64,000 nucleotides of DNA from Anaeromyxobacter sp. Fw109-5 (GTDB lineage: Bacteria > Myxococcota > Myxococcia > Myxococcales > Anaeromyxobacteraceae), in the NCBI RefSeq assembly GCF_000017505.1, contig NC_009675.1:4282501-4346500 (forward strand), in the 5' to 3' direction. Below are positions 23,043 through 31,882 of this stretch, in pieces. A program made the position numbers and the translations under genes. Position 1 is the first letter of the stretch; each line of letters begins with the position of its first letter. A model generated the notes under the pieces. The model did not search any database and had not been told where the DNA came from. It saw only the letters and a program-made list of their open reading frames with translations.

Positions 23043-24959
23043 TCAAGGGGTCGCGCGGGATCGGGCCGTCGCGCCGAGCTCGCGCAGCTTGCGCTCGATC
23101 CCCGCTCTCCGCCTCGGGCCGTCGTCGGCGTCCTCACCGCCGTCTTCTCCCGCGCCCAGGGCGCGCCGGTACGCCTGCGCCGCGTCGGCGGTCCGCGCGA
23201 GGGCGCGGTAGGCGTCCCCGAGGTGCTCCAGGATCACGGCGTCGGGTCCGGCGAGCGCGTCGGCCTGCTCGAGGGCCTCCGCCGCGCGCGCGTACTCGCC
23301 GCGCCGGAAGAGCACCCACCCGAGCGAGTCGCGGACGTGACCGGAGCGGGGTCTCAGCTCGACCGCGCGCCGGACGAGCCGCTCCGCCTCGTCCAGCCGG
23401 GTGCCGCGCTCGGCGAGCGCGTAGCCCATGAAGTTCAGCGCCTCGGCGTGATCCGGGACGAGCGCGAGGAGCGCCTGCATCTGTGCGACGGCCGCGTCGA
23501 GCTGCCCGGCCCGGTGGTACGTGGCGCCCAGCGCGTAGAGCAGCGCCTGGTCGCGGGGATCCGAGGCCAGCGCGCTGCGCAGCGCCGACACCGCCTCCGC
23601 CGCCTTCCCCGCCCTCACGAGCGCGTCGGCGAGCGCGGCCGTGAGCTCGGCCACCTCCGCCTTCGCCCGGGTCTTCTCGCTCGCCGCCCCCCTCAGGAGA
23701 GCGACCGCCTCGGCGCGCCGGCCGGCGCGGGAGAGCGCCGCGGCGCGCGCGAGGACGAGCCGGACGTCCTTCGGGAAGTCGGCGAGGGGCGCCGCCAGCG
23801 CGCGCTCCGCCTCGGCGTGACGACCGGCGCGGGAGAGCGCGTCGGCGAGGGCCACCCGCGCCGGGATCCAGTAGACGTCCGCGCTCGGGGGGACGGCCTG
23901 CAGGGCCGTCGCGGCCTCCGGGTAGCGGCGCAGCTCGCGCAGCGCCAGCCCCTCCGCGAAGCGGAGCCGCGCGTCGGGGCCCACCTCCCCGAGCCCCTGG
24001 CGCGCCGCGGCGAGCGCGTCGGCGGGCCGGCCGGCCTCGAGCCACTCGAACGCGATGCGCAGGTGCGCCTCGGACCGGTCCCCCGCGGCGCGCGCGTGGC
24101 GGCGGAACCACTCCCGCGCCCGCTCGGCGTCGCCCGCCTGCGCGGCGAGGTGACCGAGGGCGACGAGCGAGGCGGCGTCGTCCGGCTCTCGCCGCAGGAC
24201 CGCGAGGTGGTCGTCGCGCGCCTCGCCGTCACGCCCGAGCGCCTCGTGCGCCGCCGCGAGCAGGCGGAGCGCCTCCACCTCGGCCGGATCCAGCTCCGCG
24301 GCGCGCCGCAGGCCGTGCTCGGCGCGGCCCGGCTGACCGCGATCGAGCAGCGCGCGCCCCAGCTCCCGCAGCCCGGCGGCGGCCTCGGCCGGCGCGTGCG
24401 GGCCGAGATCCTCCAGCGTCCGCGCCGCGGCGGCCTCGTCCCCCAGGTCGAGGTAGAGGTCCGCGAGGAGCCTCCACGGCAGCGCGTCCGCGCGCTCGCC
24501 CCGCGCGGCGAGGTCCGCCTCGAGGCGAACGGCGCGGCGGAGCTCGAGCGTCGCCTCCTCGATGCGATCGCGCCCCGCCGCGAGCCGGGCGAGGAGCACG
24601 TGCGCCTCCGAGGCCGTCCGGCCGGCGCCGCCCGCGAGCTCCAGGGCCTTGCGCGCCTCGGCCTCCGCCGCGTCGAAGCGGTCCAGCTCGAGCAGCGCCT
24701 CGGCGAGCGAGACGCGCAGCTCGGGGCTCGTCCCGTCGTGCGCGACCGCCAGCCTGAGGGCGTCGACGGCGCCGCGCGGGTCACCCGCCCGCGCACGCCG
24801 ATGCGCCTCGAGGTAGCCGGCGATGGCGCGCGCCGAGGCCCAGCGCTTCGAGCCGGCCCCGTCCGCGCTCCTGCCGGGCCGCGTGAGGGGCGCAGCGCGC
24901 GGGGCGCCCGCTGCGGCGAGCAGTGCGAGGACGAGGACGTGACGCGCGACGGTGCGCAT
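23043..24959 (-). CDS. exported TPR-repeat protein
   Basis: A 638-residue protein with a cleavable signal peptide (HVLVLALLAAAGAPRAAP) followed by TPR units almost to the end, for example YLEAHRRARAGDPRGAVDAL, LLADLYLDLGDEAAAARTLE, LVALGHLAAQAGDAERAREW and HAEALNFMGYALAERGTRLD. It is probably a periplasmic or outer-membrane-associated scaffold. No enzymatic domain is visible. It reads leftward 33 bases before the hydrolase gene and is likely co-transcribed with it. Confidence 0.88.
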   Translation of the reverse strand: MRTVARHVLVLALLAAAGAPRAAPLTRPGRSADGAGSKRWASARAIAGYLEAHRRARAGDPRGAVDALRLAVAHDGTSPELRVSLAEALLELDRFDAAEAEARKALELAGGAGRTASEAHVLLARLAAGRDRIEEATLELRRAVRLEADLAARGERADALPWRLLADLYLDLGDEAAAARTLEDLGPHAPAEAAAGLRELGRALLDRGQPGRAEHGLRRAAELDPAEVEALRLLAAAHEALGRDGEARDDHLAVLRREPDDAASLVALGHLAAQAGDAERAREWFRRHARAAGDRSEAHLRIAFEWLEAGRPADALAAARQGLGEVGPDARLRFAEGLALRELRRYPEAATALQAVPPSADVYWIPARVALADALSRAGRHAEAERALAAPLADFPKDVRLVLARAAALSRAGRRAEAVALLRGAASEKTRAKAEVAELTAALADALVRAGKAAEAVSALRSALASDPRDQALLYALGATYHRAGQLDAAVAQMQALLALVPDHAEALNFMGYALAERGTRLDEAERLVRRAVELRPRSGHVRDSLGWVLFRRGEYARAAEALEQADALAGPDAVILEHLGDAYRALARTADAAQAYRRALGAGEDGGEDADDGPRRRAGIERKLRELGATARSRATP

Positions 24960-25019
24960 GGAGAGCGGGCGGGCGCCCGCCGGGAGCGAACCCGAGCATA
25001 GCGGCGCCCCCTCGGCGCT

Positions 25020-25652
25020 TCAATCCGTGGACGGGCGCCGCGGCCCGCGCCTGCGACGCGAGGTGGGCGATCCTCCGCCACCGGCGCCGCCCCCGGACCC
25101 CGCGCCCAGGGCGCTCGCGACCGCCGCCTCGAGCACCCCGTCCGCGGGTGGCCGGGCGATCGCGACGGCGCAGCCCGCCTCCTGTAGCTGCGGGATCCAG
25201 TCCGGGTGCCCGAGCGCGACGATCGGGGTGCCGGCGAGGTCGCGATCCGCCCGCAGCGCCCGCAGCACCTCGCCCCCGTCCTCGGCCGTCGCGTGGATGA
25301 CGAGGACGTCGGGGGCGAAGCGCACCACGGCGGCGCCCGCCGCGAACCCGGGCGACGCCTGCTCGACGGCGTACCCGGCCGCCGCGAGCTGGCGGACGGT
25401 CCCCTCGCGCGCGGGGCCTCCCTCGGCGATGACGAGCGCCTTGCGGCGGGCGTGCGCCGCGTCGTCGAGGTCCGCCGGCAGCGGCATGCCGTGCCGGATC
25501 ATGAACGCCGCCAGATCCTCGCGCGCGATCCGCCGGTGTCCACCTGGCGTGCGGTGCGCCTTGATGCGGCGCGCCTTGATCCAGTTGACCACCGTGGGGA
25601 GCGAGACGCCGAGGAGGCGGGCGGCCTCGAACGTCGTGTAGTAGCGGTTCAT
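25020..25652 (-). CDS. excisionase-type HTH fused to a receiver-like domain
   Basis: A 210-residue regulator. Residues 1-55 form a MerR/excisionase-type winged HTH (YYTTFEAARLLGVSLPTVVN, WIKARRIKAHRTPGGHRRI). Residues ~68-190 resemble a response-regulator receiver (KALVIAEGGPAREGTVRQLA, FAPDVLVIHATAEDGG, AGTPIVALGHPDWIPQLQEA), but the phospho-acceptor Asp position is not clear, so it may be a pseudoreceiver. The tail is Gly/Arg-rich. It is divergent from the nitrilase-family gene over 29 bp, so it could control that gene and itself. Confidence 0.8.
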   Translation of the reverse strand: MNRYYTTFEAARLLGVSLPTVVNWIKARRIKAHRTPGGHRRIAREDLAAFMIRHGMPLPADLDDAAHARRKALVIAEGGPAREGTVRQLAAAGYAVEQASPGFAAGAAVVRFAPDVLVIHATAEDGGEVLRALRADRDLAGTPIVALGHPDWIPQLQEAGCAVAIARPPADGVLEAAVASALGAGSGGGAGGGGSPTSRRRRGPRRPSTD

Positions 25653-25681
25653 GGCGCCTCGAACATGCTAAGGAGATCGGC

Positions 25682-26494
25682 ATGGCGCCGTCCGCTTACC
25701 TCATGGGCGCGGTCCAGATGACCTCCTCCGCCGACCGGGCGCGGAACCTGGAGGTCGCCGTCCGGCTGCTCGAAGAAGCGGCGGACCTGGGCGCGCGGCT
25801 CGTGGCACTCCCGGAGAACTTCTCCTACATGGGCCCCGAAGAGGGGCGCATCGCCGGAGCGGAGCCGCTCGACGGCCCCACGCTGGGGGTGCTGCGCGAG
25901 CTGGCGAGGCGGCGCGGCATCTTCATCGTGGCCGGCTCGATCTCGGAGAAGGTGGATGATCCGCGGCGCACGGCGAACACCTCCGCGCTCATCGCGGACG
26001 ACGGGCAGATCGTCGCCGCCTACCGCAAGATCCACCTGTTCGACGTGAACATCCCCGACGGCGCCCGCTACGCGGAGTCGGAGGGCGTCGTGCCGGGCGA
26101 CAAGGTCGTCATCGCGCCGACGCCGCTCGGGCGGCTCGGCCTCACCATCTGCTACGACCTGCGGTTCCCGGAGCTGTACCGGAAGCTCGCGAGCCTCGGC
26201 GCCGAGGTGATCACCATCCCCGCCGCGTTCACGCTCTTCACCGGGAAGGATCACTGGGAGGTGCTCGTGCGCGCCCGCGCCATCGAGAACCTCGCCTACG
26301 TGATCGCGCCGGCGCAGGTCGGGCGACACTCGGCGAACCGGCAGACGTTCGGGAACGCCATGATCGTCGATCCGTGGGGCGTGGTGCTGGCGCGCTGCCC
26401 CGACGGCGAGGGCGTGTGCGTGGCGCCCTTCCGGCGCGACCGGCTCGAGCGCTCGCGCCTGGAGCTGCCGGCGCTGAAGCACAGGAAGCTGTAG
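25682..26494 (+). CDS. carbon-nitrogen hydrolase (nitrilase superfamily, Nit1-like)
   Basis: A 270-residue amidase of the Nit1/omega-amidase group; Nit1 relatives remove deaminated glutathione. The catalytic triad is in order: Glu in LVALPENFSYMG, Lys in AAYRKIHLFDVNIPDG, Cys in LTICYDLRFPELYRKLA. The end NRQTFGNAMIVDPWGVVLA is also typical. AAGGAGATCGGC precedes the ATG. The exact substrate cannot be read from the sequence. Confidence 0.9.
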   Translation: MAPSAYLMGAVQMTSSADRARNLEVAVRLLEEAADLGARLVALPENFSYMGPEEGRIAGAEPLDGPTLGVLRELARRRGIFIVAGSISEKVDDPRRTANTSALIADDGQIVAAYRKIHLFDVNIPDGARYAESEGVVPGDKVVIAPTPLGRLGLTICYDLRFPELYRKLASLGAEVITIPAAFTLFTGKDHWEVLVRARAIENLAYVIAPAQVGRHSANRQTFGNAMIVDPWGVVLARCPDGEGVCVAPFRRDRLERSRLELPALKHRKL

Positions 26495-26498
26495 CGGC

Positions 26499-27212
26499 TC
26501 AAAACACCAGCATCAGCCCGCCCTGCAGCGAGACGCCGTCGGTGGAGAGGTCCCAGCTCTTGCTGGAGCCGAAGTCGTCCACCACCGCGTGCGTCACGTC
26601 GAAGAACAGGTAGGTGTGGTTCACGCCGGTGTCGTTGTCGAGCTCGCGCGCGAGCGACGGGTCGAAGGCGTCGAGGAGCAGCGCCGCGCCGGCGGTGACG
26701 GACCAGCCGTTCGTCGCGCCCTTCTCGGACCAGTCGCCGTTGCCGTCGGTGACCCACCAGTTGTATCGCTCGAGCGCCGCGCGCCCGTAGAAGGAGAACG
26801 GCACGAAGCGGTAGCGCTCGGCGAGCCAGTCGAAGCGGAGGGTGACCGTCGCGCTCGTCGGCACGATGGACAGCCGGGTGTCGTCACCGGAGCGGACCGT
26901 GCCTCCGGAGCCGTCCGGGTTCGCCTGCAGCCCCTTCCCGCTCTTCGAGAAGTATCCGGTGCGCAGGCCGAGCTCGATCGCGCCGAGCTCGTTCGAGAGG
27001 AGCGCCTTCGAGGCGCCCACCCGGAACACCCAGCCGCTGCCGCCCAGGGTCTGCTCGTACGGCCCGGGGCTGGTCGCGAACTCGGAGTCGACGTCCGGCG
27101 TGTACTTGCCCGCGCCCAGCTCGAACGAGCCCCAGCGTGCGGAGGAGACCTGCGCGCCGGCGGGGAGCGCGGCCGCCGCGAGGGCGAGCGCGAGGAGGAC
27201 CTTCGCGTTCAC
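26499..27212 (-). CDS. outer-membrane beta-barrel protein, MXAN_2562-like
   Basis: A 237-residue exported protein with a signal peptide (VLLALALAAAALPAGAQ). The mature part alternates polar and aromatic residues as in beta-barrels (WVFRVGASKALLSNELGAIE, LGLRTGYFSKSGKGLQ, ATVTLRFDWLAERYRFVPFS) and ends in GGLMLVF, a C-terminal Phe as used for barrel assembly. The GTG start overlaps the Fn3 gene stop (GTGA), so they are translated together. The specific family name is a guess from style. Confidence 0.72.
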   Translation of the reverse strand: MNAKVLLALALAAAALPAGAQVSSARWGSFELGAGKYTPDVDSEFATSPGPYEQTLGGSGWVFRVGASKALLSNELGAIELGLRTGYFSKSGKGLQANPDGSGGTVRSGDDTRLSIVPTSATVTLRFDWLAERYRFVPFSFYGRAALERYNWWVTDGNGDWSEKGATNGWSVTAGAALLLDAFDPSLARELDNDTGVNHTYLFFDVTHAVVDDFGSSKSWDLSTDGVSLQGGLMLVF

Positions 27213-28132
27213 TGGCGCCTCCGCTGCAGCGCGAGGGCGAGCGCCGCCCCGAGGAGCCCGAGCGCTCCGGCGGGCCCGCTCGCGCAGCCGCCCTGCTCCC
27301 TCCCTCCGCTCTCGTCGTAGTGCTCGAAGAAGTCCGACACCGGCACCGGGGTGCCGGGGACCGGATCGGAGGGCGTGCCGTTGTCCGCCGCGGAGAAGGC
27401 GATGACGGTCACCTGGTACGTCACGCCCTCCAGGAGCCCGTCGATGCGCCCGCTCTCGCCCGTGAAGTTGCCCTGGTCGTGAAGCCGCGTATCGCGCGGA
27501 TCCGTCGACTGCGCCTGGATCCGGTAGTAGACGGTGTCGGCCTGCCCGCCGGTCGCGGTCCCCTCGTCCCAGTCGACCCGCAGCCCTTCCTCGCCCGGCG
27601 TGACCACCACGTTGACCGGCTTCGCGGGGCCCCTCAGGTCGAGCTCGAGCTGCCCCGTCGCCGAGGCGGTGGCGGAGCTCTGGCCGGTCGGGAAGAAATG
27701 CACGCAGACGTAGATGGTGCGCGTCGCGTCGGCCGGGCAGCTCGCCGCGTCGGCCGCAGCCGTCGCTCGGACGAAGTCGGAGGTGAGGAGGTCGGCGTTC
27801 TGGGTGCCCGTGCTCGAGGTGGACCCGATGTCGCCGCCGATCTTGCCGGCGAACACCCCGTCCGCCGGGATGTTGCCCGTGTCGCAGAGCTTCACCCCGT
27901 CGGTCGTGTCGGCCTTCGGTGCCCGCGTGGAGGCGTAGACCTTGTACGTCCCGGCGCCGAGGCTCGTGCCGGTCGCCGTCCAGCGGACGTTGACGGTCTC
28001 GCCGTTGGCGGGGTCGCATTCGGTCTGGCCGATGTTCGCGTCGGGGACGAACGAGATCGTGCCCGTCCCGTTCGTCTGGGCGCCGGCGAGCGCGGGGACG
28101 AAGAGGGCCAGGAGGAGGAGGGCGCGGTGCAT
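27209..28132 (-). CDS. exported fibronectin type III protein with MYXO-CTERM-like anchor
   Basis: A 307-residue secreted protein. A signal peptide (ALLLLALFVPALAGAQ) precedes a beta-rich part with paired cysteines (IGQTECDPANGETVNVRW, VKLCDTGNIPADG, RTIYVCVHFFPTG). A Fn3 domain follows (KPVNVVVTPGEEGLRVDWDE, LEGVTYQVTVIAFSAADNG). The end is GGCASG, a hydrophobic helix, then QRRRQ, which matches the MYXO-CTERM sorting signal of myxobacteria. The ATG at 28132 is chosen over upstream in-frame starts because it directly opens the signal peptide. It is coupled to the outer-membrane barrel gene downstream. Confidence 0.85.
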   Translation of the reverse strand: MHRALLLLALFVPALAGAQTNGTGTISFVPDANIGQTECDPANGETVNVRWTATGTSLGAGTYKVYASTRAPKADTTDGVKLCDTGNIPADGVFAGKIGGDIGSTSSTGTQNADLLTSDFVRATAAADAASCPADATRTIYVCVHFFPTGQSSATASATGQLELDLRGPAKPVNVVVTPGEEGLRVDWDEGTATGGQADTVYYRIQAQSTDPRDTRLHDQGNFTGESGRIDGLLEGVTYQVTVIAFSAADNGTPSDPVPGTPVPVSDFFEHYDESGGREQGGCASGPAGALGLLGAALALALQRRRQ

Positions 28133-28238
28133 GGTGGGCGCCGATTCTGCAACCTGAGCGCCAGGGGGGCAAGGGAACGATCCCCGCGCGAGGCCGGCCC
28201 TTTTCCAGTGCCACGGCCCCTCCCGGCGCGGGTGTGCC

Positions 28239-28279
28239 GCCAATTTGGCAGCGCCGCGCGCCGCGCCTGACAAATTGGC
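28239..28279. repeat. inverted repeat upstream of the Fn3 gene
   Basis: Perfect 9-bp arms GCCAATTTG (28239-28247) and CAAATTGGC (28271-28279), AT-rich against the local background and three helical turns apart. They lie between the Asd-like stop (28286) and the Fn3 gene start. An operator for the Fn3-barrel pair is possible. Confidence 0.5.
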
Positions 28280-28285
28280 AGCTCG

Positions 28286-29308
28286 CTAGAGGTGCTCCTC
28301 CGCGAGCCGCCGCGCGAGCTGCAGCGCGTTCGTGGCGGCGCCCTTGCGCGTGTTCTCCACCACGAGGAACAGGTCGAGGCCGCGATCCTGCGAGGGGTCC
28401 TCGCGCACGCGCCCGACCAGCACCGCGTCCTCGTTCGCGGCGAGCATCGGCATCGGGTAGATGCCCTCCCCCGGCGCGTCCACCACCTTCACGCCCGGCG
28501 CACCGCGGAGCAGCTCCCGCGCCTCGCTCGCGCCGAGCTTCTCGCGCGTGGTGACGTTCACGGCCGCGGCCTGACCGTAGAAGACGGGGACGCGCACGGC
28601 GGTGGCGGTGAGGCGCAGCCCGGGCACGCCGAGGACCCGCCGCGCGTCGCGGACGACGCCGGCCTCCTCGTCGGTCGCCCCGTGCTCCCCGAAGGTTCCC
28701 ACCTGCGGGATGAGGTTGAACGCGAGCCGGTGCGGGAAGCGCGCGGCGGGATCGGGCTCCGTGAGGCCGAGCAGGTCGCGCGCCTCGCGCTCGAGCTCGG
28801 CGACGCCGGCCCGGCCCGCGCCGGAGGCGGGCTCGTAGGTGGACACCACCACCCGCTCGACGCCGGCCGCCCGGAAGGGCGCGAGCGCGAGCGCGACGGC
28901 GGTCGCGGTGGGGCCCGGCGTGGCGACGATCCCGCGCGCCCGGAACCGGGCGAGCGCCTCGGGGTTCAGCTCGGCGAGGGCGAGAGGGACGTCGGGGTCC
29001 GCGCGGAACGCGGGAGAGACGTCGACGACCGCGCAGCCCTCCGCCCACGCGCGCGGCGCCCATTCCCGCGCGACCTCTGCGGGCACGCAGAAGAGGGCGA
29101 CGTCGCAGCCGCGGAAGGCGTCCTGGGAGAGGGCGGCGACGCGCAGGTCGTCGCCCTGGAACTCGACGGTCTCGCCCGCGGAGCGCGGCGACGCGTACGG
29201 GCGGAGCGCCTTCACGGACAGGTCGAGCTGGTCGAGCGCGTCGAGCGCGGCGCGCCCGACCTCGCCCGTGGCGCCGACGAGGGCGAGGGTCATGGGGAGC
29301 TTGGACAC
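28286..29308 (-). CDS. aspartate-semialdehyde dehydrogenase-like protein without catalytic Cys or His (USG-1-like)
   Basis: The 340-residue product has the Asd fold: LALVGATGEVGRAALDAL (NADP site), YASPRSAG, LNPEALARFRARGIV, STYEPASGAGRAG and the C-terminal ENTRKGAATNALQLA. The catalytic segment that should read NPNCST is TPGPTA, so the nucleophile Cys is Pro. The base segment RVPVxxGHSE reads RVPVFYGQAAAV, so the His is Gln. It resembles the USG-1 paralogues of Asd, whose role is unknown, and is unlikely to make the semialdehyde. The GTG at 29308 follows AGGAGA. No true asd is in the window; lysC is 11 kb away. Confidence 0.85.
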   Translation of the reverse strand: MSKLPMTLALVGATGEVGRAALDALDQLDLSVKALRPYASPRSAGETVEFQGDDLRVAALSQDAFRGCDVALFCVPAEVAREWAPRAWAEGCAVVDVSPAFRADPDVPLALAELNPEALARFRARGIVATPGPTATAVALALAPFRAAGVERVVVSTYEPASGAGRAGVAELEREARDLLGLTEPDPAARFPHRLAFNLIPQVGTFGEHGATDEEAGVVRDARRVLGVPGLRLTATAVRVPVFYGQAAAVNVTTREKLGASEARELLRGAPGVKVVDAPGEGIYPMPMLAANEDAVLVGRVREDPSQDRGLDLFLVVENTRKGAATNALQLARRLAEEHL

Positions 29309-29351
29309 GGGGTTCTCCTGAAGGTTTGTCGGGAGCGTCACGCGAAAATTA

Positions 29352-29384
29352 CCGCTCGTGGTGAGCCTGTCGAACCACGAGCGG
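29352..29384. repeat. dispersed hairpin repeat, core GAGCCTGTCGA
   Basis: A perfect hairpin with 11-bp arms (CCGCTCGTGGT / ACCACGAGCGG) around the core GAGCCTGTCGA, between the Asd-like gene and the TIGR01777 gene. It has the same core as the copies at 13010 and 57902. Confidence 0.85.
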
Positions 29385-29414
29385 TGGCGATGGGTCGAGG
29401 GGTCGCGTTCGTGG

Positions 29415-30314
29415 TCACCTCAACAGATCCCTGAGCGCCGCCTCGAGCGCGGGGAAGCGGAAGCGGTACCCGAGCTCGAGGGCCTTGCGGGGCACCACCC
29501 GCTGGCTCGCGAGCACCTCCGCGGCGGCCTCGCCGACGGCGAGCCGCACGGCCAGCTCCGGCACCGGGAGCAGGCTCGGGCGGCCGAGCACCTTCCCGAT
29601 CGCGCGCGCCAGGTCCCGGTTGCGCACCGGCTCCGGCGCGCTCGCCGCGAGCGGCCCGTCCACCCGCGCGTCCTCGAGCGCGAAGCGCACGAGCCCCACC
29701 TCGTCGGCGAGGTGGATCCAGGGCATCCAGAAGTCGCCCCTGCCCAGCGGCCCGCCCGCGAAGAGCCGGAACGGCCGGACCAGCCTCGGCAGCGCGCCGC
29801 CCGCCGGCGAGAGGACGATCCCGGTGCGCAGCAGCACCACCCGGGCCCGGGCGGCGGCGGGCGCGGCGGCCTCCTCCCACGCCCGGCACACCTCGGCGAG
29901 GAAGCCCTCTCCCGGCGCCGAGCGCTCGTCGAGGAGCTCGTCGCCGCGCGACCCGTAGTAGCCCACGGCGCTGCCCGAGACGACCACGCGCGGCCCGCCG
30001 GCGCGGACGACTGCGGCGATGCGCGCCGTCGCGCGGACGCGGCTCTCACGGATGCGGCGCTTCTTCGCCGCCGTCCAGCGCCCCTCGACGATCGGCTCGC
30101 CCGCGAGGTTCACGCACGCGTCGCACGCCGCGAGGGTCTCCTCCCACGCGCCCGGCTCGGTCGGGTCGCCCTTCACCACGCGCGCCCCGCCCGGCAGCCT
30201 CCGGGCTGCCCCCGCGCTCCGAGAGATCGCGGTCACCTCGTGACCCGCGCCGAGCAGCTCGCCGCAGACCGCGCGGCCGATGAGCCCGGTCGCGCCGGTG
30301 ACGAAGACGTGCAT
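29415..30314 (-). CDS. TIGR01777 family NAD(P)-binding epimerase-like protein
   Basis: A 299-residue member of the SDR39U1/YfcH family, an extended short-chain dehydrogenase-like group. The N-terminal nucleotide site is HVFVTGATGLIGRAVCGELL; CDACVNLAGEPIVEGRW and KKRRIRESRVRAT are family hallmarks; VVVSGSAVGYYGSRGDELLD holds the Tyr region. The last ~50 residues form the DUF1731-like end (RLAVGEAAAEVLASQRVVPR). The substrate is unknown. It overlaps no neighbour; the site-2 protease lies 12 bp upstream in the same direction. Confidence 0.9.
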   Translation of the reverse strand: MHVFVTGATGLIGRAVCGELLGAGHEVTAISRSAGAARRLPGGARVVKGDPTEPGAWEETLAACDACVNLAGEPIVEGRWTAAKKRRIRESRVRATARIAAVVRAGGPRVVVSGSAVGYYGSRGDELLDERSAPGEGFLAEVCRAWEEAAAPAAARARVVLLRTGIVLSPAGGALPRLVRPFRLFAGGPLGRGDFWMPWIHLADEVGLVRFALEDARVDGPLAASAPEPVRNRDLARAIGKVLGRPSLLPVPELAVRLAVGEAAAEVLASQRVVPRKALELGYRFRFPALEAALRDLLR

Positions 30315-30326
30315 GGCCGTCCTCCT

Positions 30327-31781
30327 CTACGACAGGATCTGTGCCGCCACGTTCGCGCCGGGCACGTGCGACATGAAGTGCACGAGCGCGAGCAGCCCGC
30401 CGGCCAGCGCGGCGTAGCCGAGCCCCCACGCCGCGACCTCGAGCGGCCGGAGCGGCTCCGCGCGCGCGGCCTGCTCCATCCGCTGGAGGTCGCGCGCGAA
30501 GAGCACCTCGGACGGCGAGCCGAGCGGCGGTCCGGCCACCGCGCGGAGGTAGCGGAAGTGGGCGGGGCCGAAGCGCGCGCGCTCGGGGAGGAGCCGCAGC
30601 GCCCGGCCGCCCGCGCGCGACTGCGCCTCGGCGACGAGCTCCAGCGCCCCGAGGAGCGCGATGATCCACACGAGCTCGTAGCCGAGCACCGTCCCCACGC
30701 CCACCGCCGCGCCCAGGCCGAGGATGGTGAGCGCGACGCCCAGGCTCGACGAGAAGGAGAAGGCGAAGGCCTGCATGACGCGGCCGCCGTCGAGCGGCGC
30801 GATGGGCAGCAGGTTGAAGAGGTTGATGACCGCCCACCACGCGGCGACGGCGGCGAACAGCGGATCGCGGGTCCAGAACCAGAGACCAACCGGCACGAGC
30901 GCGAAGATCGATCCCCACAGCGGCCCGTTCAGCGCCACGTAGGCCTGCTGGCGGCGCGAGGTGAACGCGTCGTCCGTGACCGCGATCGCCCCGAGGAACG
31001 GGACGAAATACATGCCGCGCACGTTCATCCCGGTCTTCCGCATGGCGTGGACGTGACCGTACTCGTGGACGAAGAGCTGGACGAGGAGCGCGATCGCGAA
31101 CTTCCAGGAGAAGAGGATGCCGTACGTCGCCGCCGACGCGGCGGCCCAGCCGAAGTTCGCGGTCTTCGCCGCCTTCGCGACGGTGCCCGCGAGCTTGCCC
31201 GCCAGTCCCAGGAGCCCCATGCGCGGGCGCGGCGGCGCGCTCCGCGCACCCGGCTCGGCGGGGTCGACGGTCGCCTCGATCACCGGCGGCGCCAGCAGCG
31301 CGGGCGGCAGCACGTGCCACGCCGGCGCGCGCTGCACCACCACGGCGAGGAGGAGGGCGGTGTCCTTCAGGTCCATCACCTCGACGTCCGTCCCGTCGAG
31401 CCCGCGCACCGCCTCGCACGCCTGCGCCCCGGCGAAGTCCGCGAACGCGAAGGAGCGGCCACGCCCGTCGGCCACGATGGCGTACCGCTGCCACGAGCCG
31501 TCCGCGCGCGGGCTCCTCCCGAAGCCGAGCCGGAGCTCTTCCCAGCGCGCCTCGACGGGGACCGCCCCGCCCTTCACGGCGAGCCCGCCGGCGCTCGCCA
31601 CGACGCGCACTCCCGAGAGCTGCCGGACCCCCACCGCCAGCGCGGCCGCGACCGCGCCGAACAGGAGCGAGAGCAGGAACGGCGCGCCCACGACGGCCCC
31701 GAGGAGCGCGCCGCCGCCAGCGCCGGCGACCAGCGTGGGGAGGACGTTGCGAAGCGCGGGGCGAAAGACGGCGGCTTCCAT
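30327..31781 (-). CDS. site-2 protease family membrane metalloprotease
   Basis: A 484-residue membrane protein. Two N-terminal helices and a soluble domain of about 150 residues (ARWEELRLGFGRSPRADGSW) come before the catalytic core: the zinc motif HEYGH in LVQLFVHEYGHVHAMRKTG and the second motif INLFNLLPIAPLDGGRVMQA, which supplies the third metal ligand. Several more hydrophobic helices follow. It belongs to the S2P/M50 group without PDZ domains, distinct from rseP in the window. The natural substrate is unknown. Confidence 0.87.
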   Translation of the reverse strand: MEAAVFRPALRNVLPTLVAGAGGGALLGAVVGAPFLLSLLFGAVAAALAVGVRQLSGVRVVASAGGLAVKGGAVPVEARWEELRLGFGRSPRADGSWQRYAIVADGRGRSFAFADFAGAQACEAVRGLDGTDVEVMDLKDTALLLAVVVQRAPAWHVLPPALLAPPVIEATVDPAEPGARSAPPRPRMGLLGLAGKLAGTVAKAAKTANFGWAAASAATYGILFSWKFAIALLVQLFVHEYGHVHAMRKTGMNVRGMYFVPFLGAIAVTDDAFTSRRQQAYVALNGPLWGSIFALVPVGLWFWTRDPLFAAVAAWWAVINLFNLLPIAPLDGGRVMQAFAFSFSSSLGVALTILGLGAAVGVGTVLGYELVWIIALLGALELVAEAQSRAGGRALRLLPERARFGPAHFRYLRAVAGPPLGSPSEVLFARDLQRMEQAARAEPLRPLEVAAWGLGYAALAGGLLALVHFMSHVPGANVAAQILS

Positions 31782-31882
31782 CGGGAGCGGGACCCTCGAC
31801 GTGCGACGGGGGTGAACGTGGGAAGATAGCCGAGTTGGGGCGGGCCCGCCCGCCGCCCTGGACGGATCCCTCGTCGGCGGCG

